DNA of 64,000 nucleotides from Hyphomicrobiales bacterium (lineage in GTDB: Bacteria; Pseudomonadota; Alphaproteobacteria; Rhizobiales; Rhizobiaceae), in NCBI GenBank assembly GCA_900471525.1, contig UCEZ01000030.1, positions 248,001-312,000 on the forward strand, read 5' to 3'. The notes beneath the pieces are model-generated. The model was given only the letters and a program-made list of their open reading frames with translations. It was not told the DNA's origin and ran no database searches. Of the stretch, positions 26,018-35,229 are shown piece after piece; position 1 is the stretch's first letter; each line of letters begins with the position of its first letter. A program made the position numbers and the translations under genes.

Positions 26018-27979
26018 CTAGTGCTCGGCGCGTTGCGTTCCATGTGCCCTGACAATGGCGTCCGCTTCCTTGCCGTAAAGTTCCTCGAAATGGTCGAAGG
26101 TCTTGGAAAAATAGCCGATCCCCTGTGTTGCCGAACGCAGTGATCGTGCCAGGTCGTCGAGCGCGCCACCGGGAACGAGTGCGCGGAAAATGTCCCATCC
26201 TTTTGCGCTTTCATCCCGGTCGAAGCCAAGAACCTGGCCCTTGAGGGATGAGACGATCTGCACGAGGCTGCCCGAATAGATCGACGGAATGTGAATTTCA
26301 CTGCGGAAGACCGGTTGCATCAGCACGGCCGCTCCCTCGGACAGCGCCTGCCGCACCCCCATTTTCGACGCGGACCGGAAGGCATGTTCAGAACTGTCGA
26401 CGGTATGATGCTGGCCGTCGGTCAGCGTCACCCCGACATCGATGACCTCGAAACCGAGCGGTCCCTTGTCCATGGCTTCGCGCGCGCCCGCTTCCACCGC
26501 GGGGATATAGTTGCGCGGAACGACGCCGCCCTTGACGGTTTCGCCGAAGGTGAAACCCCGGCCGCGTTCGTTGGGGTGGATGGTCAGCTTCACGTCGGCG
26601 AATTGTCCGGCGCCGCCGGTCTGCTTGCGGTGGCGGTAATGCACTTCCGCCGGCTTCGAAATCGTCTCCCGGTAGACCGGGCTCGGCGTCCGGTCGGTGA
26701 CGGCGACGTGAAAGACGTCGGAGAGCGTCCTGCAGATATCGCGCAGGTGCACCGGCCCCTGGGCGCAGACCAGCTGCGCGCCTGTCCCTTCTTCTTGGCG
26801 GACCTTGAGGCTGCGATCCGTTTCGGACAGTTTTGCCAGCGTCTCGGAGAGCTTGTTTTCGTCGCGTTCGCTGCCCGGGACCAGGATTCTTTCCAGCATC
26901 GGCGTCGGTGCCGTCGTCCACTCCGGCGGTTCCACCGCCGCGTCGAATGTTAGAAGCGACGGGACGGTCAGGTGGTCCGATTTGACTGTGGCGAAGAGAT
27001 CGCCCGCTGAAGGCGCAAACGCCGAATTGGCCTTGCCGTTTGCCGGATCCTGCACGGCGCCCAATCCGGCGCCGCCAAGCGATATCCCTTGCCTGAGCCC
27101 GCCGCTGAGCGCACGGACAAGCACGGTCTTGCCGATGTTCTGGCGGTGATAGGCGTGAAAGCCGACGGCTGCCAGCTTTGCCTGATCGATGTTGCCTGCG
27201 CCGGCAAGGCGCTCGCGAAGCGCATCCACCGATGGAGCTTCGTGGCGCAGCGCCTTCATCAGCCGCATCATGCCGTTGCCATGGCTTGCAGCACCGATCA
27301 GGACCGGGATGATCCTGTTTTCGCGAAGCACTCGCGTGGAGATGGCATAGAGTGCATCGCTTGGCGGCTCGCGGTCTTCGATCAGTTCTTCCAGAAGCCA
27401 GTCGTCGAACTCCGACAGATGTTCCAGGAGTTCGGTGCGCGCCTCGCTTTCCCGCTCGGCGGCACTTTCGGGGATGGCGATCAGCGCCGAGGTCTGGCCT
27501 TCACGGTAGCGCCACGCCCGCTCCGAAATCAGATCGCAGCTGCCGACGATCCTGTCGCCTTCGCGGATCGGCACCTGGCGCAGCAGGAGTGTGTGGCCGG
27601 CATAGTCCTGAAGCGCTGCGATCACGTCCCTCAACCGTCCCCTCGGCTCATCCATCCGGTTGACGAAAAGGATGCAGGGCGTTCCCGAAGCTTCGATCAC
27701 CTTCAGATAGGGCGCGGCGAGCACCGCCTCCTCGGGGGCCGGGGACACACACAAGATGCAGGCGTCGCTGGCCAGAAGCGCATGCTGCGCGTGCGCCAGC
27801 ACCTCGTTGAGCCCGGGCGCGTCCAACGCGCACCACGCTTCGTTTCCAAAGGCGAATTCCGTAAGATTCAGTCCGTAAGGAGAGATGGATTTTCTCGGCG
27901 CCCCCTCCAGCGAGCCAAGCTTTTCCACGATCGTCGATTTTCCGGTCTGCGAGGGTCCAAGTACGGTAAAGCAGCGCAT
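26018..27979 (-). CDS. EF-G-like translational GTPase paralogue
   Basis: This 653-residue protein is colinear with elongation factor G: GTPase domain (1-250), beta-barrel domain II, domain III, domain IV (GGAGQFADVKLTIHPNERGRG) and domain V (EIHIPSIYSGSLVQIVSSLKGQVLGFD). The G1 motif is GPSQTGKST. The G3 motif reads DAPGLNE where EF-G has DTPGH, so the catalytic histidine is missing; G4 is NRMD instead of NKMD. It is therefore not ordinary FusA and is probably a regulatory or ribosome-binding paralogue. GGAGGA precedes ATG 27979. It follows tam by 117 bp. Confidence 0.9.
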   Translation of the reverse strand: MRCFTVLGPSQTGKSTIVEKLGSLEGAPRKSISPYGLNLTEFAFGNEAWCALDAPGLNEVLAHAQHALLASDACILCVSPAPEEAVLAAPYLKVIEASGTPCILFVNRMDEPRGRLRDVIAALQDYAGHTLLLRQVPIREGDRIVGSCDLISERAWRYREGQTSALIAIPESAAERESEARTELLEHLSEFDDWLLEELIEDREPPSDALYAISTRVLRENRIIPVLIGAASHGNGMMRLMKALRHEAPSVDALRERLAGAGNIDQAKLAAVGFHAYHRQNIGKTVLVRALSGGLRQGISLGGAGLGAVQDPANGKANSAFAPSAGDLFATVKSDHLTVPSLLTFDAAVEPPEWTTAPTPMLERILVPGSERDENKLSETLAKLSETDRSLKVRQEEGTGAQLVCAQGPVHLRDICRTLSDVFHVAVTDRTPSPVYRETISKPAEVHYRHRKQTGGAGQFADVKLTIHPNERGRGFTFGETVKGGVVPRNYIPAVEAGAREAMDKGPLGFEVIDVGVTLTDGQHHTVDSSEHAFRSASKMGVRQALSEGAAVLMQPVFRSEIHIPSIYSGSLVQIVSSLKGQVLGFDRDESAKGWDIFRALVPGGALDDLARSLRSATQGIGYFSKTFDHFEELYGKEADAIVRAHGTQRAEH

Positions 27980-28096
27980 GGTCGGTCCTCCACCTGCCAT
28001 AAGCACAATTCTTAGCCAATACAGGATGCCCTGAACCGGCGCATCGCGCCAGAGGGTGATTTTTCCTTGTGAATGGAGTAGTCGGTCTTCGGCGGT

Positions 28097-28867
28097 TTAC
28101 CGCTTCACCGCCACCACGAACAGTCTTGGAAATTTCAAGAGCACGCGACCATCCGCAAGCGGCGGATAGGCCTCGCGGATGCGCCTGAGATAGGCGGCAA
28201 GATAGCTCTCGCGCGCATCGGCCGGCAGGGCGTCGAGATAGGGGCGAAGGCCGGTGCCCTTCACCCATTCGACGATCGCCTCGGCATTGGCCAGGCGGTG
28301 GTAGTAGATCGTGTGCCAGACATCGATCTTGATGGATTTTGCAGCCAGCCTGTCGAGATAGGCGGCGGGCGCGGGCAGCGGATCGCGGCGACGGCTGCCA
28401 TTGGCGTAGAAGCTGGAAAAACGCGGGTCTTCCGCCAGATCCTGCATGGAGGCATGGGACGGCTCATCCAGATTGTCCGGCATCTGCACGGCAAGCGTGC
28501 CGCCGGGTCTCAGCGCGTCCATCAGCCTGTCGAGGGTGGCCAGATGGTCCGGCAGCCATTGAAAGACGGCATTGGCGAAGAGCAGGACGGCAGGCTCCGG
28601 CGGTGCCCATTGCGCGAGGTCCCCTTTCTGGAAACGCGTATGCGTCATCCGCTTGCGCGCCGCCGCCAGCATGTTTTCGTCGCTGTCGATGCCGGTCAGG
28701 TGATAGGCGGGGAAGCGATCGTGGATCAGTTCCGTCGAATTGCCGGGGCCGCAGCCGAGATCGTAGAGCGGCCCCTCCGGCAGGTTCGGGATCTGGTCGA
28801 GCAGGTCGCGGGCCGGCCTCGTACGCTCGTCCTCGAATTTCATATATTGTTCGGCAGACCAGGACAT
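28097..28867 (-). CDS. tam: Trans-aconitate 2-methyltransferase
   Basis: This 256-residue SAM-dependent methyltransferase has the glycine-rich SAM loop [14 protein letters not shown] and an acidic second strand ([17 protein letters not shown]). The opening [23 protein letters not shown] and the stretch [16 protein letters not shown] are typical of Tam. The enzyme methylates trans-aconitate, an inhibitor of aconitase, in the cytoplasm. It follows the haloacid dehalogenase gene by 17 bp and is probably in the same operon. Confidence 0.93.
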   Translation of the reverse strand: MSWSAEQYMKFEDERTRPARDLLDQIPNLPEGPLYDLGCGPGNSTELIHDRFPAYHLTGIDSDENMLAAARKRMTHTRFQKGDLAQWAPPEPAVLLFANAVFQWLPDHLATLDRLMDALRPGGTLAVQMPDNLDEPSHASMQDLAEDPRFSSFYANGSRRRDPLPAPAAYLDRLAAKSIKIDVWHTIYYHRLANAEAIVEWVKGTGLRPYLDALPADARESYLAAYLRRIREAYPPLADGRVLLKFPRLFVVAVKR

Positions 28868-28884
28868 CTCTTCTCCCGTTGTGT

Positions 28885-29535
28885 TTAGAGGCTTTCCAGC
28901 GACGGCAGGATCAGCGAGGGGCCGAAATCCGCATATTCGTCCGGCATGTCGGCGCGGTTGATCCAGACGGTGCGGAAGCCGAACTTGGTGGCGCCGGCGA
29001 TATCCCAGCGGTTGGAAGACTGGAAGGAGACAGCATCGGGATAAAGCCGGTAGGTGGTCGTCACCATGTCATAGACTGCCGGCGCGGTCTTGAAGGATTT
29101 GACCGTCTCGACCGAAAAGATATCGTCGATGATGAGATCGAGCCCCGCCTTCTTCACCGCCGATTGCAGCATCTGCGGCGTGCCGTTCGACAGGATGGTA
29201 ATGCGCGCACCCCGATCCTTCAGGTGCTTCAGCACGCTTGGCACTTCCGGATAGCAGTCGAGATGCCAGTAGGCGTCGAGCAGCGCTGCCCTTAGCGTCC
29301 GGTCGGCGGAGGGAAACCGGGCAAAGGCGTAATCCAGCGATTGTTCGGTCAGCGTCCAGAAATCGGTATAGTTGCCCATCAGCGTCCGAATCCAGGAATA
29401 TTCCAGCTGCTTGGCCCTCCAGAGATCGGAAAAGGCCTGGCCGTCAGGCCCCATCGCGGCCGCATGCTTGCGCACCGCCGCATGCACGTCGAACAGCGTG
29501 CCATAGGCATCGAACACATAGGCCGCATGAGACAT
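28885..29535 (-). CDS. Haloacid dehalogenase, type II
   Basis: This 216-residue HAD-superfamily hydrolase has the nucleophile Asp9 in [11 protein letters not shown], motif [11 protein letters not shown] and a C-terminal [22 protein letters not shown], which fits the type II (S)-2-haloacid dehalogenase subgroup. Dechlorination of 2-haloacids is the family reaction; the natural substrate is not certain. A GGGAGG site precedes the ATG. It is the first gene of a short operon with tam. Confidence 0.9.
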   Translation of the reverse strand: MSHAAYVFDAYGTLFDVHAAVRKHAAAMGPDGQAFSDLWRAKQLEYSWIRTLMGNYTDFWTLTEQSLDYAFARFPSADRTLRAALLDAYWHLDCYPEVPSVLKHLKDRGARITILSNGTPQMLQSAVKKAGLDLIIDDIFSVETVKSFKTAPAVYDMVTTTYRLYPDAVSFQSSNRWDIAGATKFGFRTVWINRADMPDEYADFGPSLILPSLESL

Positions 29536-29735
29536 AAAACCCTCCCGTCATTTCCTTCGCGCCGTTCTCCTCCAAAATGCGAAAGAGAGATGACAGCGCC
29601 TTGATTGATCGCGCTATTCCGCCGCTGGACCTTTCCGGTCGCAGGCATGATACGATCGCCGCTTGAATACGGTTCTTTGCCGGGATCATGTCAAAAATTT
29701 GTGCGATGCACAATGTTTGTCGTTGGAAAGCCGGA

Positions 29736-30311
29736 TCAACTCTTCGCCGTTTTCCAGACCTTGGCAGGAAAACGCAGCGCCTGCTTGGCCAATCGCCCCT
29801 TGAGGCCGAGCGCCGCGTCGCAAAGACCGGTCACATGCCGGTTCGGCTTGGCCTCCGGCCGAAGGCCATGCAGCGCTGCCGCGGCCTCCTCCGGCTCCAT
29901 GTAACGCGAGAGAATACCGAGCGTCAGCGCCGTCGAGCGGCCGATGCCGCGCAGGCAGTGGATCAGGAGATGTGCATCCTCCGGCAGTCCGTCGATGAAG
30001 GCGAAGGCCTGTTCGATCGCCGCCGGCCGCGCAGCATCCGGCTCGTCGGGATCGGTGACATCACCGAACAGAAGTTCCAGATGCCGCTCCGCCGGCAGAT
30101 CGATCATCGACAGCAACTTCGTGCCCGGCGCCCGGATCGAGATCAGGTGGCTCGGCGCCCATAAAGCCTTGTTGTGCCGCGCCTCGGTCTGTGAGGCGAC
30201 GATCACCCGGATCGGCCAGCCGCTCGGATGGGACGGATTGCTATCCAGCAGCGGCGCATAAAGCGCATCCGCCTGCTTCTCGGTCGCCTGCCTTTCAGCT
30301 GCAAGTGCCAT
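29736..30311 (-). CDS. Dual-specificity-like protein tyrosine phosphatase
   Basis: This 191-residue protein has the CX5R phosphatase loop His118-Cys119-LRGIG-Arg125-S. The fold outline (LISIRAPGTKLL, then a general-acid loop DVTDPDEPD) fits small tyrosine or dual-specificity phosphatases related to those annotated as 'protein tyrosine phosphatase' in rhizobia. The catalytic Asp is probably in the DVTDPDE segment. Its substrate is unknown. It is monocistronic, with gaps of 200 and 440 bp around it. Confidence 0.85.
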   Translation of the reverse strand: MALAAERQATEKQADALYAPLLDSNPSHPSGWPIRVIVASQTEARHNKALWAPSHLISIRAPGTKLLSMIDLPAERHLELLFGDVTDPDEPDAARPAAIEQAFAFIDGLPEDAHLLIHCLRGIGRSTALTLGILSRYMEPEEAAAALHGLRPEAKPNRHVTGLCDAALGLKGRLAKQALRFPAKVWKTAKS

Positions 30312-30751
30312 GGGTCGCCTCGTGATTCCGTTGCCGTGCGGGTGAAAATATCAGTGAGGACGGGGACGGGGGAAGAGGGTTTTTGCCGAATACAACCGCG
30401 GCGGGACATCGCGGATGTTTTGCCGCTTGCAAGATTGCCTGTCCCATCTAAAAAGAAAGACGACAGGGGCTTGGCAGGACGGGATGAGAAAGGGACTTTC
30501 ATTTCTCGCAGCCGAACGCCGCGAAGAATTGATGTCCCTGCTACGTGAGGTACGCGGGAGATCGGCGAAAGTCCGGACGATTACAGCCTGTTTGCCTCCG
30601 GGACTTCGGATCATCACGCCGAAACAGACAGGCGCATCTAGAGGGAGCCATAGCGGCTCCGGCTTGAAATGACCGGGTGGCTATAATGTTTTAGCGAAAA
30701 CATTATAGCCACCCGGTCGCTTGGCCCTGCGATTTGGCCGAGCTGCAATCC
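30312..30751. other. Non-coding gap with a long hairpin
   Basis: The only feature is the 22-bp stem at 30671-30718. An open frame at 30415-30672 on the plus strand has no ribosome site and a composition unlike the neighbours, so I do not call it a gene. Confidence 0.55.
30671..30718. repeat. 22-bp perfect hairpin with TATAAT in the stem
   Basis: The 22-base arms at 30671-30692 and 30697-30718 are perfectly complementary around a four-base AGCG loop. The core of each arm is CTATAATG or its complement. No T-run follows on either strand, so it is not a standard terminator. It may be a mobile or regulatory hairpin. Confidence 0.85.
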
Positions 30752-30961
30752 TTATTTCTTTTTCTTGATTGCGGCCTTCTTGACCGGCGGTTCCTCGACC
30801 GGTTGTTCCTGGCCGAGCCGCAAGGCCTTCAGCTTGGCGGTCTTCTTGTTTCGTGCCACCAACTCCGCATTGATGATGTCAAGCGCTGCCGCAGTCGTTT
30901 CATCCTGGCTTCGGCGCACGGCAACCTTGGTAGCAGCTTTGACATCGTGTTTATCGGTCAA
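30752..30961 (-). CDS. Small lysine-rich protein with TTG start
   Basis: This 69-residue basic protein, MTDKHDVKAATKVAVRRSQD at the N-terminus, ends in PPVKKAAIKKKK. The frame has no ATG; the TTG at 30961 is the best start, with GCGAG nine bases upstream. The frame remains open upstream to 31204, but that stretch overlaps the small membrane protein gene in another frame. The basic tail suggests nucleic-acid binding. I do not recognise a family. It lies 59 bp downstream of the small membrane protein gene. Confidence 0.5.
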   Translation of the reverse strand: MTDKHDVKAATKVAVRRSQDETTAAALDIINAELVARNKKTAKLKALRLGQEQPVEEPPVKKAAIKKKK

Positions 30962-31020
30962 TGGGATGAACTCGCTTTGATATTCTGAATGGGAAATTGA
31001 ACGGGTCGACCGCGTCGAAG

Positions 31021-31188
31021 TCAAAACACCGCAAGATATTTCAAGAGCGAAATAATGCCGATGATGATCACCATGATCCGCACGATCTGCTTGGCCCGGC
31101 CGTCGATCGGCAGCCTTGCAACAAGATAGAGAACAAGCACGATGACGAGAAACGTGATCAAAATACTGATCAGCATGGATGATGCCAT
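31021..31188 (-). CDS. 55-residue small membrane protein
   Basis: Two hydrophobic segments, MLISILITFLVIVLVLYLV (residues 5-23) and IMVIIIGIISLLKYLAVF (38-55), are separated by a short charged turn ARLPIDGRAKQIVR. The protein fits a two-pass holin-like or small membrane protein. GGAG lies eight bases before the ATG. The turn PIDGRAKQIVRI is unusually well defined for a random open frame. It may be co-transcribed with the lysine-rich gene behind it. Confidence 0.7.
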   Translation of the reverse strand: MASSMLISILITFLVIVLVLYLVARLPIDGRAKQIVRIMVIIIGIISLLKYLAVF

Positions 31189-31366
31189 TTATTCCACTCC
31201 GCAAAAGAACGGCGCGTTACACGCGTAGTGGTGGAAATAGGGCGCGCTTTCGCGAATGGAAGCGGAAGGGAACGGAATAACCCTTCGCTCCCCCGTCACC
31301 GGTCCCGGCGATACAGCGACCATACCCGTCGAGCCGGTGGCGGATCTGCCTGCGCTCCTTCAATGT

Positions 31367-32407
31367 CTAAAACCGCGTGATCACACTGATCCCCAGATCC
31401 TGCGCCGTGTCCATCGTCATCAGCGCCGGCACGGCTTCTTCCAGGCTGATGTGGCGGCCGATGAGTTTTTGCGGGTTGAGCTTGCCTGTCTCCAGCATCG
31501 CCATCATCGCCTGGTAGCGCCAGGCCTGCATGCCGTGGCTGCCGTAGATTTCAAGCTCATGGCCGATCACCTGCGCCATCGGGATCTGGGGCGCCGCATG
31601 CTCGCCGAGCATCAGGCCGACCTGCACATGGCGGCCGCGGCGGCGGAGATTTTTGATCGAGTTGAAGCAGGTGACGGGCGAGCCGAGCGCGTCGATCGAC
31701 ACATGGGCGCCACCTCTGGTGATCTCGCGCACGGCCTCGGCCACATCGCCGGTGATGCTGCCGTCGATGGTGGCGACGGCGCCGATCTCGCGGGCGAAGG
31801 ACAGCTTCGTCTCGGAAATGTCGATGGCGATGACATTGGCGCCGAGCGCCGTGGCGATCATGATCGCCGACAGCCCGACGCCGCCACAGCCATGCACCGC
31901 CACCCATTCGCCGCCACGCACACGACCCTGGTCAACAATGGCGCGAAACGAGGTGGCGAAACGGCAGCCGAGGCTGGCCGCCGTGGCATAATCGAGATTG
32001 TCGGGCAGGTGCACGAGGTTCTGGTCGGCAAAGTCGATGGCGACATATTCGGCAAACGAACCCCAATGGGTGAAGCCCGGCTGGAACTGGTTCGGGCAGA
32101 CCTGGGCGTTGCCGGAATGGCATTCGCCGCAGCGTCCGCAGCCGGAAACGAAGGGTACGGTCACCCGGTCGCCGACCTTGTAGCGCAGGACGCCCTTGCC
32201 GGTGGCAGCGACAGTGCCTGCCAGTTCGTGGCCCGGCACATGCGGCAGGTTGATATCGGGATCGTGGCCCATCCAGCCGTGCCAGTCGCTGCGGCAAAGC
32301 CCGGTCGCCTCCACCTTGATGACGACGCCGTCTGCGCTCGGCGTCGGGTCGGGCAGCATGCGGATATCGGGCGTCTTGCCGAAGGCGTCGTAATACATGG
32401 CTTTCAT
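31367..32407 (-). CDS. Zinc-dependent medium-chain alcohol dehydrogenase
   Basis: This 346-residue MDR enzyme has the catalytic zinc ligands Cys in [12 protein letters not shown] and His in PGHE, and four structural-zinc cysteines in [15 protein letters not shown]. The Rossmann region is [24 protein letters not shown]. Family enzymes oxidise alcohols or polyols with NAD(P). The substrate is not evident. AAAGGACC precedes the ATG. It is divergent from the aminotransferase gene, which may share its control. Confidence 0.92.
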   Translation of the reverse strand: MKAMYYDAFGKTPDIRMLPDPTPSADGVVIKVEATGLCRSDWHGWMGHDPDINLPHVPGHELAGTVAATGKGVLRYKVGDRVTVPFVSGCGRCGECHSGNAQVCPNQFQPGFTHWGSFAEYVAIDFADQNLVHLPDNLDYATAASLGCRFATSFRAIVDQGRVRGGEWVAVHGCGGVGLSAIMIATALGANVIAIDISETKLSFAREIGAVATIDGSITGDVAEAVREITRGGAHVSIDALGSPVTCFNSIKNLRRRGRHVQVGLMLGEHAAPQIPMAQVIGHELEIYGSHGMQAWRYQAMMAMLETGKLNPQKLIGRHISLEEAVPALMTMDTAQDLGISVITRF

Positions 32408-32561
32408 CGCAGGGTCCTTTTGCTTTGCTGCGGCAGACTAGGCGAGCAATCCTTTGCGATCCAGATTGGACGGCATGACTTTTTTTGATGTACCTATTTA
32501 CCCTACTTCTCGATTTTCCGGTTATGCCGGATGCGGGAAACACAAAAAACAGGAGACTATC

Positions 32562-33449
32562 ATGGCCGTCGATACATCCCCGCGCAGCACCACCTGGACC
32601 TATGTCGATGGCGAATGGCTCTCCGGCAATCCACCGCTGATCGGCCCGACATCGCATGCCATGTGGCTCGGCTCGACCGTGTTCGACGGCGCCCGCTGGT
32701 TCGACGGCATCGCGCCCGATCTCGACCTGCATTGCCAGCGCATCAACCGCTCGGCGCTGGCGCTCGGTTTGAAGCCGGTGATATCAGCCGAAGATATCGA
32801 GGATCTCGCCTGGGAGGGCATCAAGAAATTCGACGGCCAGACGGCGATCTACATCAAGCCGATGTACTGGGGCGAACATGGCATGCCCGGTAGCGTCGTT
32901 GCCGTCGATCCGGAATCGACCCGGTTCGCGCTCTGCCTGTTCGAAGCGCCGATGGGCGAGGGCCCGGGCGGCCAGACGCTCACCATTTCCCCCTTCCGCC
33001 GCCCGACGATCGAGTGCATGCCGACCGACGCCAAGGCAGGCTGCCTCTATCCTAACAACGGCCGTATCCTGATGGAGGCCCGCGCGCGCGGCTTCTCGAA
33101 TGCCTTGGTGCGCGACATGCTCGGCAACATCGCCGAAACCGGCTCCTCCAACGTCTTCATGGTCAAGGACGGCGTCGTCTTCACGCCGGCCGCCAACAAG
33201 ACCTTCCTCGCCGGCATCACCCGCTTGCGCGTCATCGGCCTCTTGCGCGACGCCGGCTTCCAGGTGGTCGAGACGACCCTGACGCTGTCCGATTTCGAAG
33301 CCGCCGACGAGATCTTCACCTCCGGCAACTACTCCAAGGTCGTCCCCGTCACCAAACTCGAGGACCGCGACCTCCAACCCGGCCCGATCGCCGCCAAGGC
33401 GAAGGACTTGTACATGGACTGGGCGCATTCCGCGGCGTCGGATATGTGA
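32562..33449 (+). CDS. Branched-chain aminotransferase family protein (class IV)
   Basis: This 295-residue PLP enzyme of fold type IV has the pattern TVFDGARWFDG at the start, a lysine for the PLP Schiff base in DAKAGCLYPNNG, and NIAETGSSNVFMVKDG. It belongs to the BCAT/D-amino-acid aminotransferase/4-amino-4-deoxychorismate lyase superfamily. BCAT or a D-amino-acid transaminase is the best guess. AGGAG is six bases before the ATG. Confidence 0.9.
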   Translation: MAVDTSPRSTTWTYVDGEWLSGNPPLIGPTSHAMWLGSTVFDGARWFDGIAPDLDLHCQRINRSALALGLKPVISAEDIEDLAWEGIKKFDGQTAIYIKPMYWGEHGMPGSVVAVDPESTRFALCLFEAPMGEGPGGQTLTISPFRRPTIECMPTDAKAGCLYPNNGRILMEARARGFSNALVRDMLGNIAETGSSNVFMVKDGVVFTPAANKTFLAGITRLRVIGLLRDAGFQVVETTLTLSDFEAADEIFTSGNYSKVVPVTKLEDRDLQPGPIAAKAKDLYMDWAHSAASDM

Positions 33450-33518
33450 GGACGCTGCAGATCAGCCATCCGCAGCGAAAGCGGATGGCTGTTTGTCTGC
33501 GGTGGGACAGGGGGCTGT

Positions 33519-33537
33519 TTTTGGCCCAAGGCGGACG
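33519..33537 (+). repeat. Short element upstream of the AT-rich orphan gene
   Basis: TTTTGGCCCAAGGCGGACG matches 34083-34101 at 17 of 19 positions; the two lie on either side of the orphan gene at 33594-34070. Confidence 0.6.
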
Positions 33538-33593
33538 ATTGACTGTTTACTCCTCATGGAAGTAGTTCTGGACCACCTTATCTGAGCAGCATT

Positions 33594-34070
33594 ATGACCG
33601 TCACTATTCCGCACCAGTGCCACTTTCCCGATATTGGCGACCAAGCGATTGCCAGTCTGGGTGTACCTTTTGCTTTTGTTTCAGTTTTCGACCACTGGTT
33701 GACGGAGGCGGAGTGTATGGCGACGAATTTGTTCACCTATAGAAATGCCTTTAAGGCCAATCAACTTCAGGATTATTTAGCGGGGGAAAGAAAATTTCTC
33801 GCGCTCTATAATCATCTCGGAAACGCCGGCACCACCGTGAACTGTCCAGGAGTGCTTCGGTCCATAAATTCCGCTGGCTCCGAATTTCAACGAATACTGC
33901 GGCGTAGTCTGCGCGAGGCTCTGTTCATGGATATATATCTTGAGGGATATGGGGTGCGTATCCTCGGAAACTTTGATCGCACTGATGCAATTATCGCGGA
34001 CACAGGCGAGCAACTAGATGTGTTGGAAACGGAAATCGCTAAGTTCGGTCTTTATATGCTGCGTAAGTAG
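33594..34070 (+). CDS. AT-rich orphan gene, hypothetical protein
   Basis: This 158-residue protein has no recognised family. Its codon use is visibly more AT-rich than that of the genes around it. It has no signal peptide and no membrane segment. The N-terminus MTVTIPHQCHFPDIGDQAIASL is followed by a mostly helical body. There is no strong ribosome site. Related short GC-rich motifs at 33519-33537 and 34083-34101 flank it, suggesting later arrival. Confidence 0.55.
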   Translation: MTVTIPHQCHFPDIGDQAIASLGVPFAFVSVFDHWLTEAECMATNLFTYRNAFKANQLQDYLAGERKFLALYNHLGNAGTTVNCPGVLRSINSAGSEFQRILRRSLREALFMDIYLEGYGVRILGNFDRTDAIIADTGEQLDVLETEIAKFGLYMLRK

Positions 34071-34082
34071 GCCGGCGACCGC

Positions 34083-34101
34083 TTTTGGCGCAAGGCGGCC
34101 G
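34083..34101 (+). repeat. Short element downstream of the AT-rich orphan gene
   Basis: TTTTGGCGCAAGGCGGCCG starts 12 bp after the orphan stop and differs from the upstream copy at two positions. The flanking GACCGCTT also recurs as GTCCGCTT at 43596-43603 behind another orphan. Confidence 0.6.
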
Positions 34102-34229
34102 TCTGCGTTCCCAGAAAGCCTCCACTGAGCACACCGAACTCGCAAAAGACGGGTTGAGATGACCTCCCGCAACGGCTATCTGGTGCAAACCCCAAGCGAC
34201 CCTTCGCGAGCAGCAAGGCGTATCCCGGC

Positions 34230-35180
34230 ATGATCCCAGAATTCCTCGTCACCCATTCCGGTGGTTTCCATGCCGATGAGCTTTTGTCCAGCGTCGTTCT
34301 CACCCGGCTTTTCCCGCAGGCGCGCATCATCCGCAGCCGCGCTCCGGAATGGATCACGCCCGGTGCGAACCGCATCATCTACGATGTCGGCGGCGCCTAT
34401 GATCCTGATGCGTACATCTTCGATCACCATCAGCGCGGTGCGCCGCTGCGCGACGACAGCCAGCCGTACAGTTCGTTCGGATTGATCTGGAAGCACTATG
34501 GGCGTGACTATCTCACCGCTTCCGGTGTTCCGGAAGCGCATGTCGAAACGATGCATGCGTCTTTCGATGCCAGCTTCGTGCTGCCCGTCGATCTGGTCGA
34601 CAATGGTGCGCTCAGCCCCGCCGTTGCCGGGAAGCTGGCGGGGCTCACCTTGCCGGCTCTGCTGGAAACCCTGAAACCTGTTTTCGACGAGACCGATCCT
34701 GAAGCCGACGATCGCGCTTTCCACGCGGCCCTGTCCATCGCCCGCAGTTTTGTCGAGGCAAGGATCGCCCAAAGCGCGGCAAAGCTCCGGGCCGAGGCGC
34801 TGGTGCACCAGGCCATCGTGGATACCGGCGAAGGGCGCATTCTGGAGTTGCCGATGGGGATGCCCTTCCGTCCGGCCATCGTCAAAGCGGGCGCCGATCA
34901 CCTGCTGTTCGTCGTCCATCCGCGTGACAAGGATTGGTGCCTGACCACCATCCGCCGCGCCGACGAAGGCTTTGAGGTGCGGGCTGATCTGCCGGCTGCC
35001 TGGGCTGGCCTGACCAATGGCGATCTGGAAGCGGCATGTGGGGTGGAGGGCGCGAGCTTCTGCCACAATGGCCGCTTCGTGGCTGCCGCCCGGACCCGGC
35101 AGGCTGCTCTCGCCATGGCAGAGCTGGCGGTGAAGGAAGCTATCGCCAGTGGCTTGGATCAGGTGGAGGCGGCTGAGTAA
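34230..35180 (+). CDS. MYG1-family protein (UPF0160)
   Basis: This 316-residue protein starts MIPEFLVTHSGGFHADELLSSVVL, with the THSGGFHADE signature, DVGGAYDPDAYIFDHHQRG and the C-terminal ASFCHNGRFVAAARTRQAAL. The fold is related to DHH/DHHA phosphoesterases. Human MYG1 is a mitochondrial-nuclear RNA exonuclease, so RNA phosphodiester cleavage is possible but unproven in bacteria. The ribosome site is weak. It converges with the ClpP-like gene (49-bp gap). Confidence 0.92.
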   Translation: MIPEFLVTHSGGFHADELLSSVVLTRLFPQARIIRSRAPEWITPGANRIIYDVGGAYDPDAYIFDHHQRGAPLRDDSQPYSSFGLIWKHYGRDYLTASGVPEAHVETMHASFDASFVLPVDLVDNGALSPAVAGKLAGLTLPALLETLKPVFDETDPEADDRAFHAALSIARSFVEARIAQSAAKLRAEALVHQAIVDTGEGRILELPMGMPFRPAIVKAGADHLLFVVHPRDKDWCLTTIRRADEGFEVRADLPAAWAGLTNGDLEAACGVEGASFCHNGRFVAAARTRQAALAMAELAVKEAIASGLDQVEAAE

Positions 35181-35229
35181 GGGCACGGCGATACCGCTGG
35201 CGATATCGAAGCACAGGCAAGCGCCGCAG

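Noticed and set aside
30415-30672. Open frame of 85 codons in the gap before the hairpin
   Set aside because: No ribosome site, no family, and the composition differs from the neighbouring genes.
31256-32488. 410-codon frame opposite the alcohol dehydrogenase
   Set aside because: Asp/His/Arg-rich antisense frame without any motif; the dehydrogenase on the other strand is certain.
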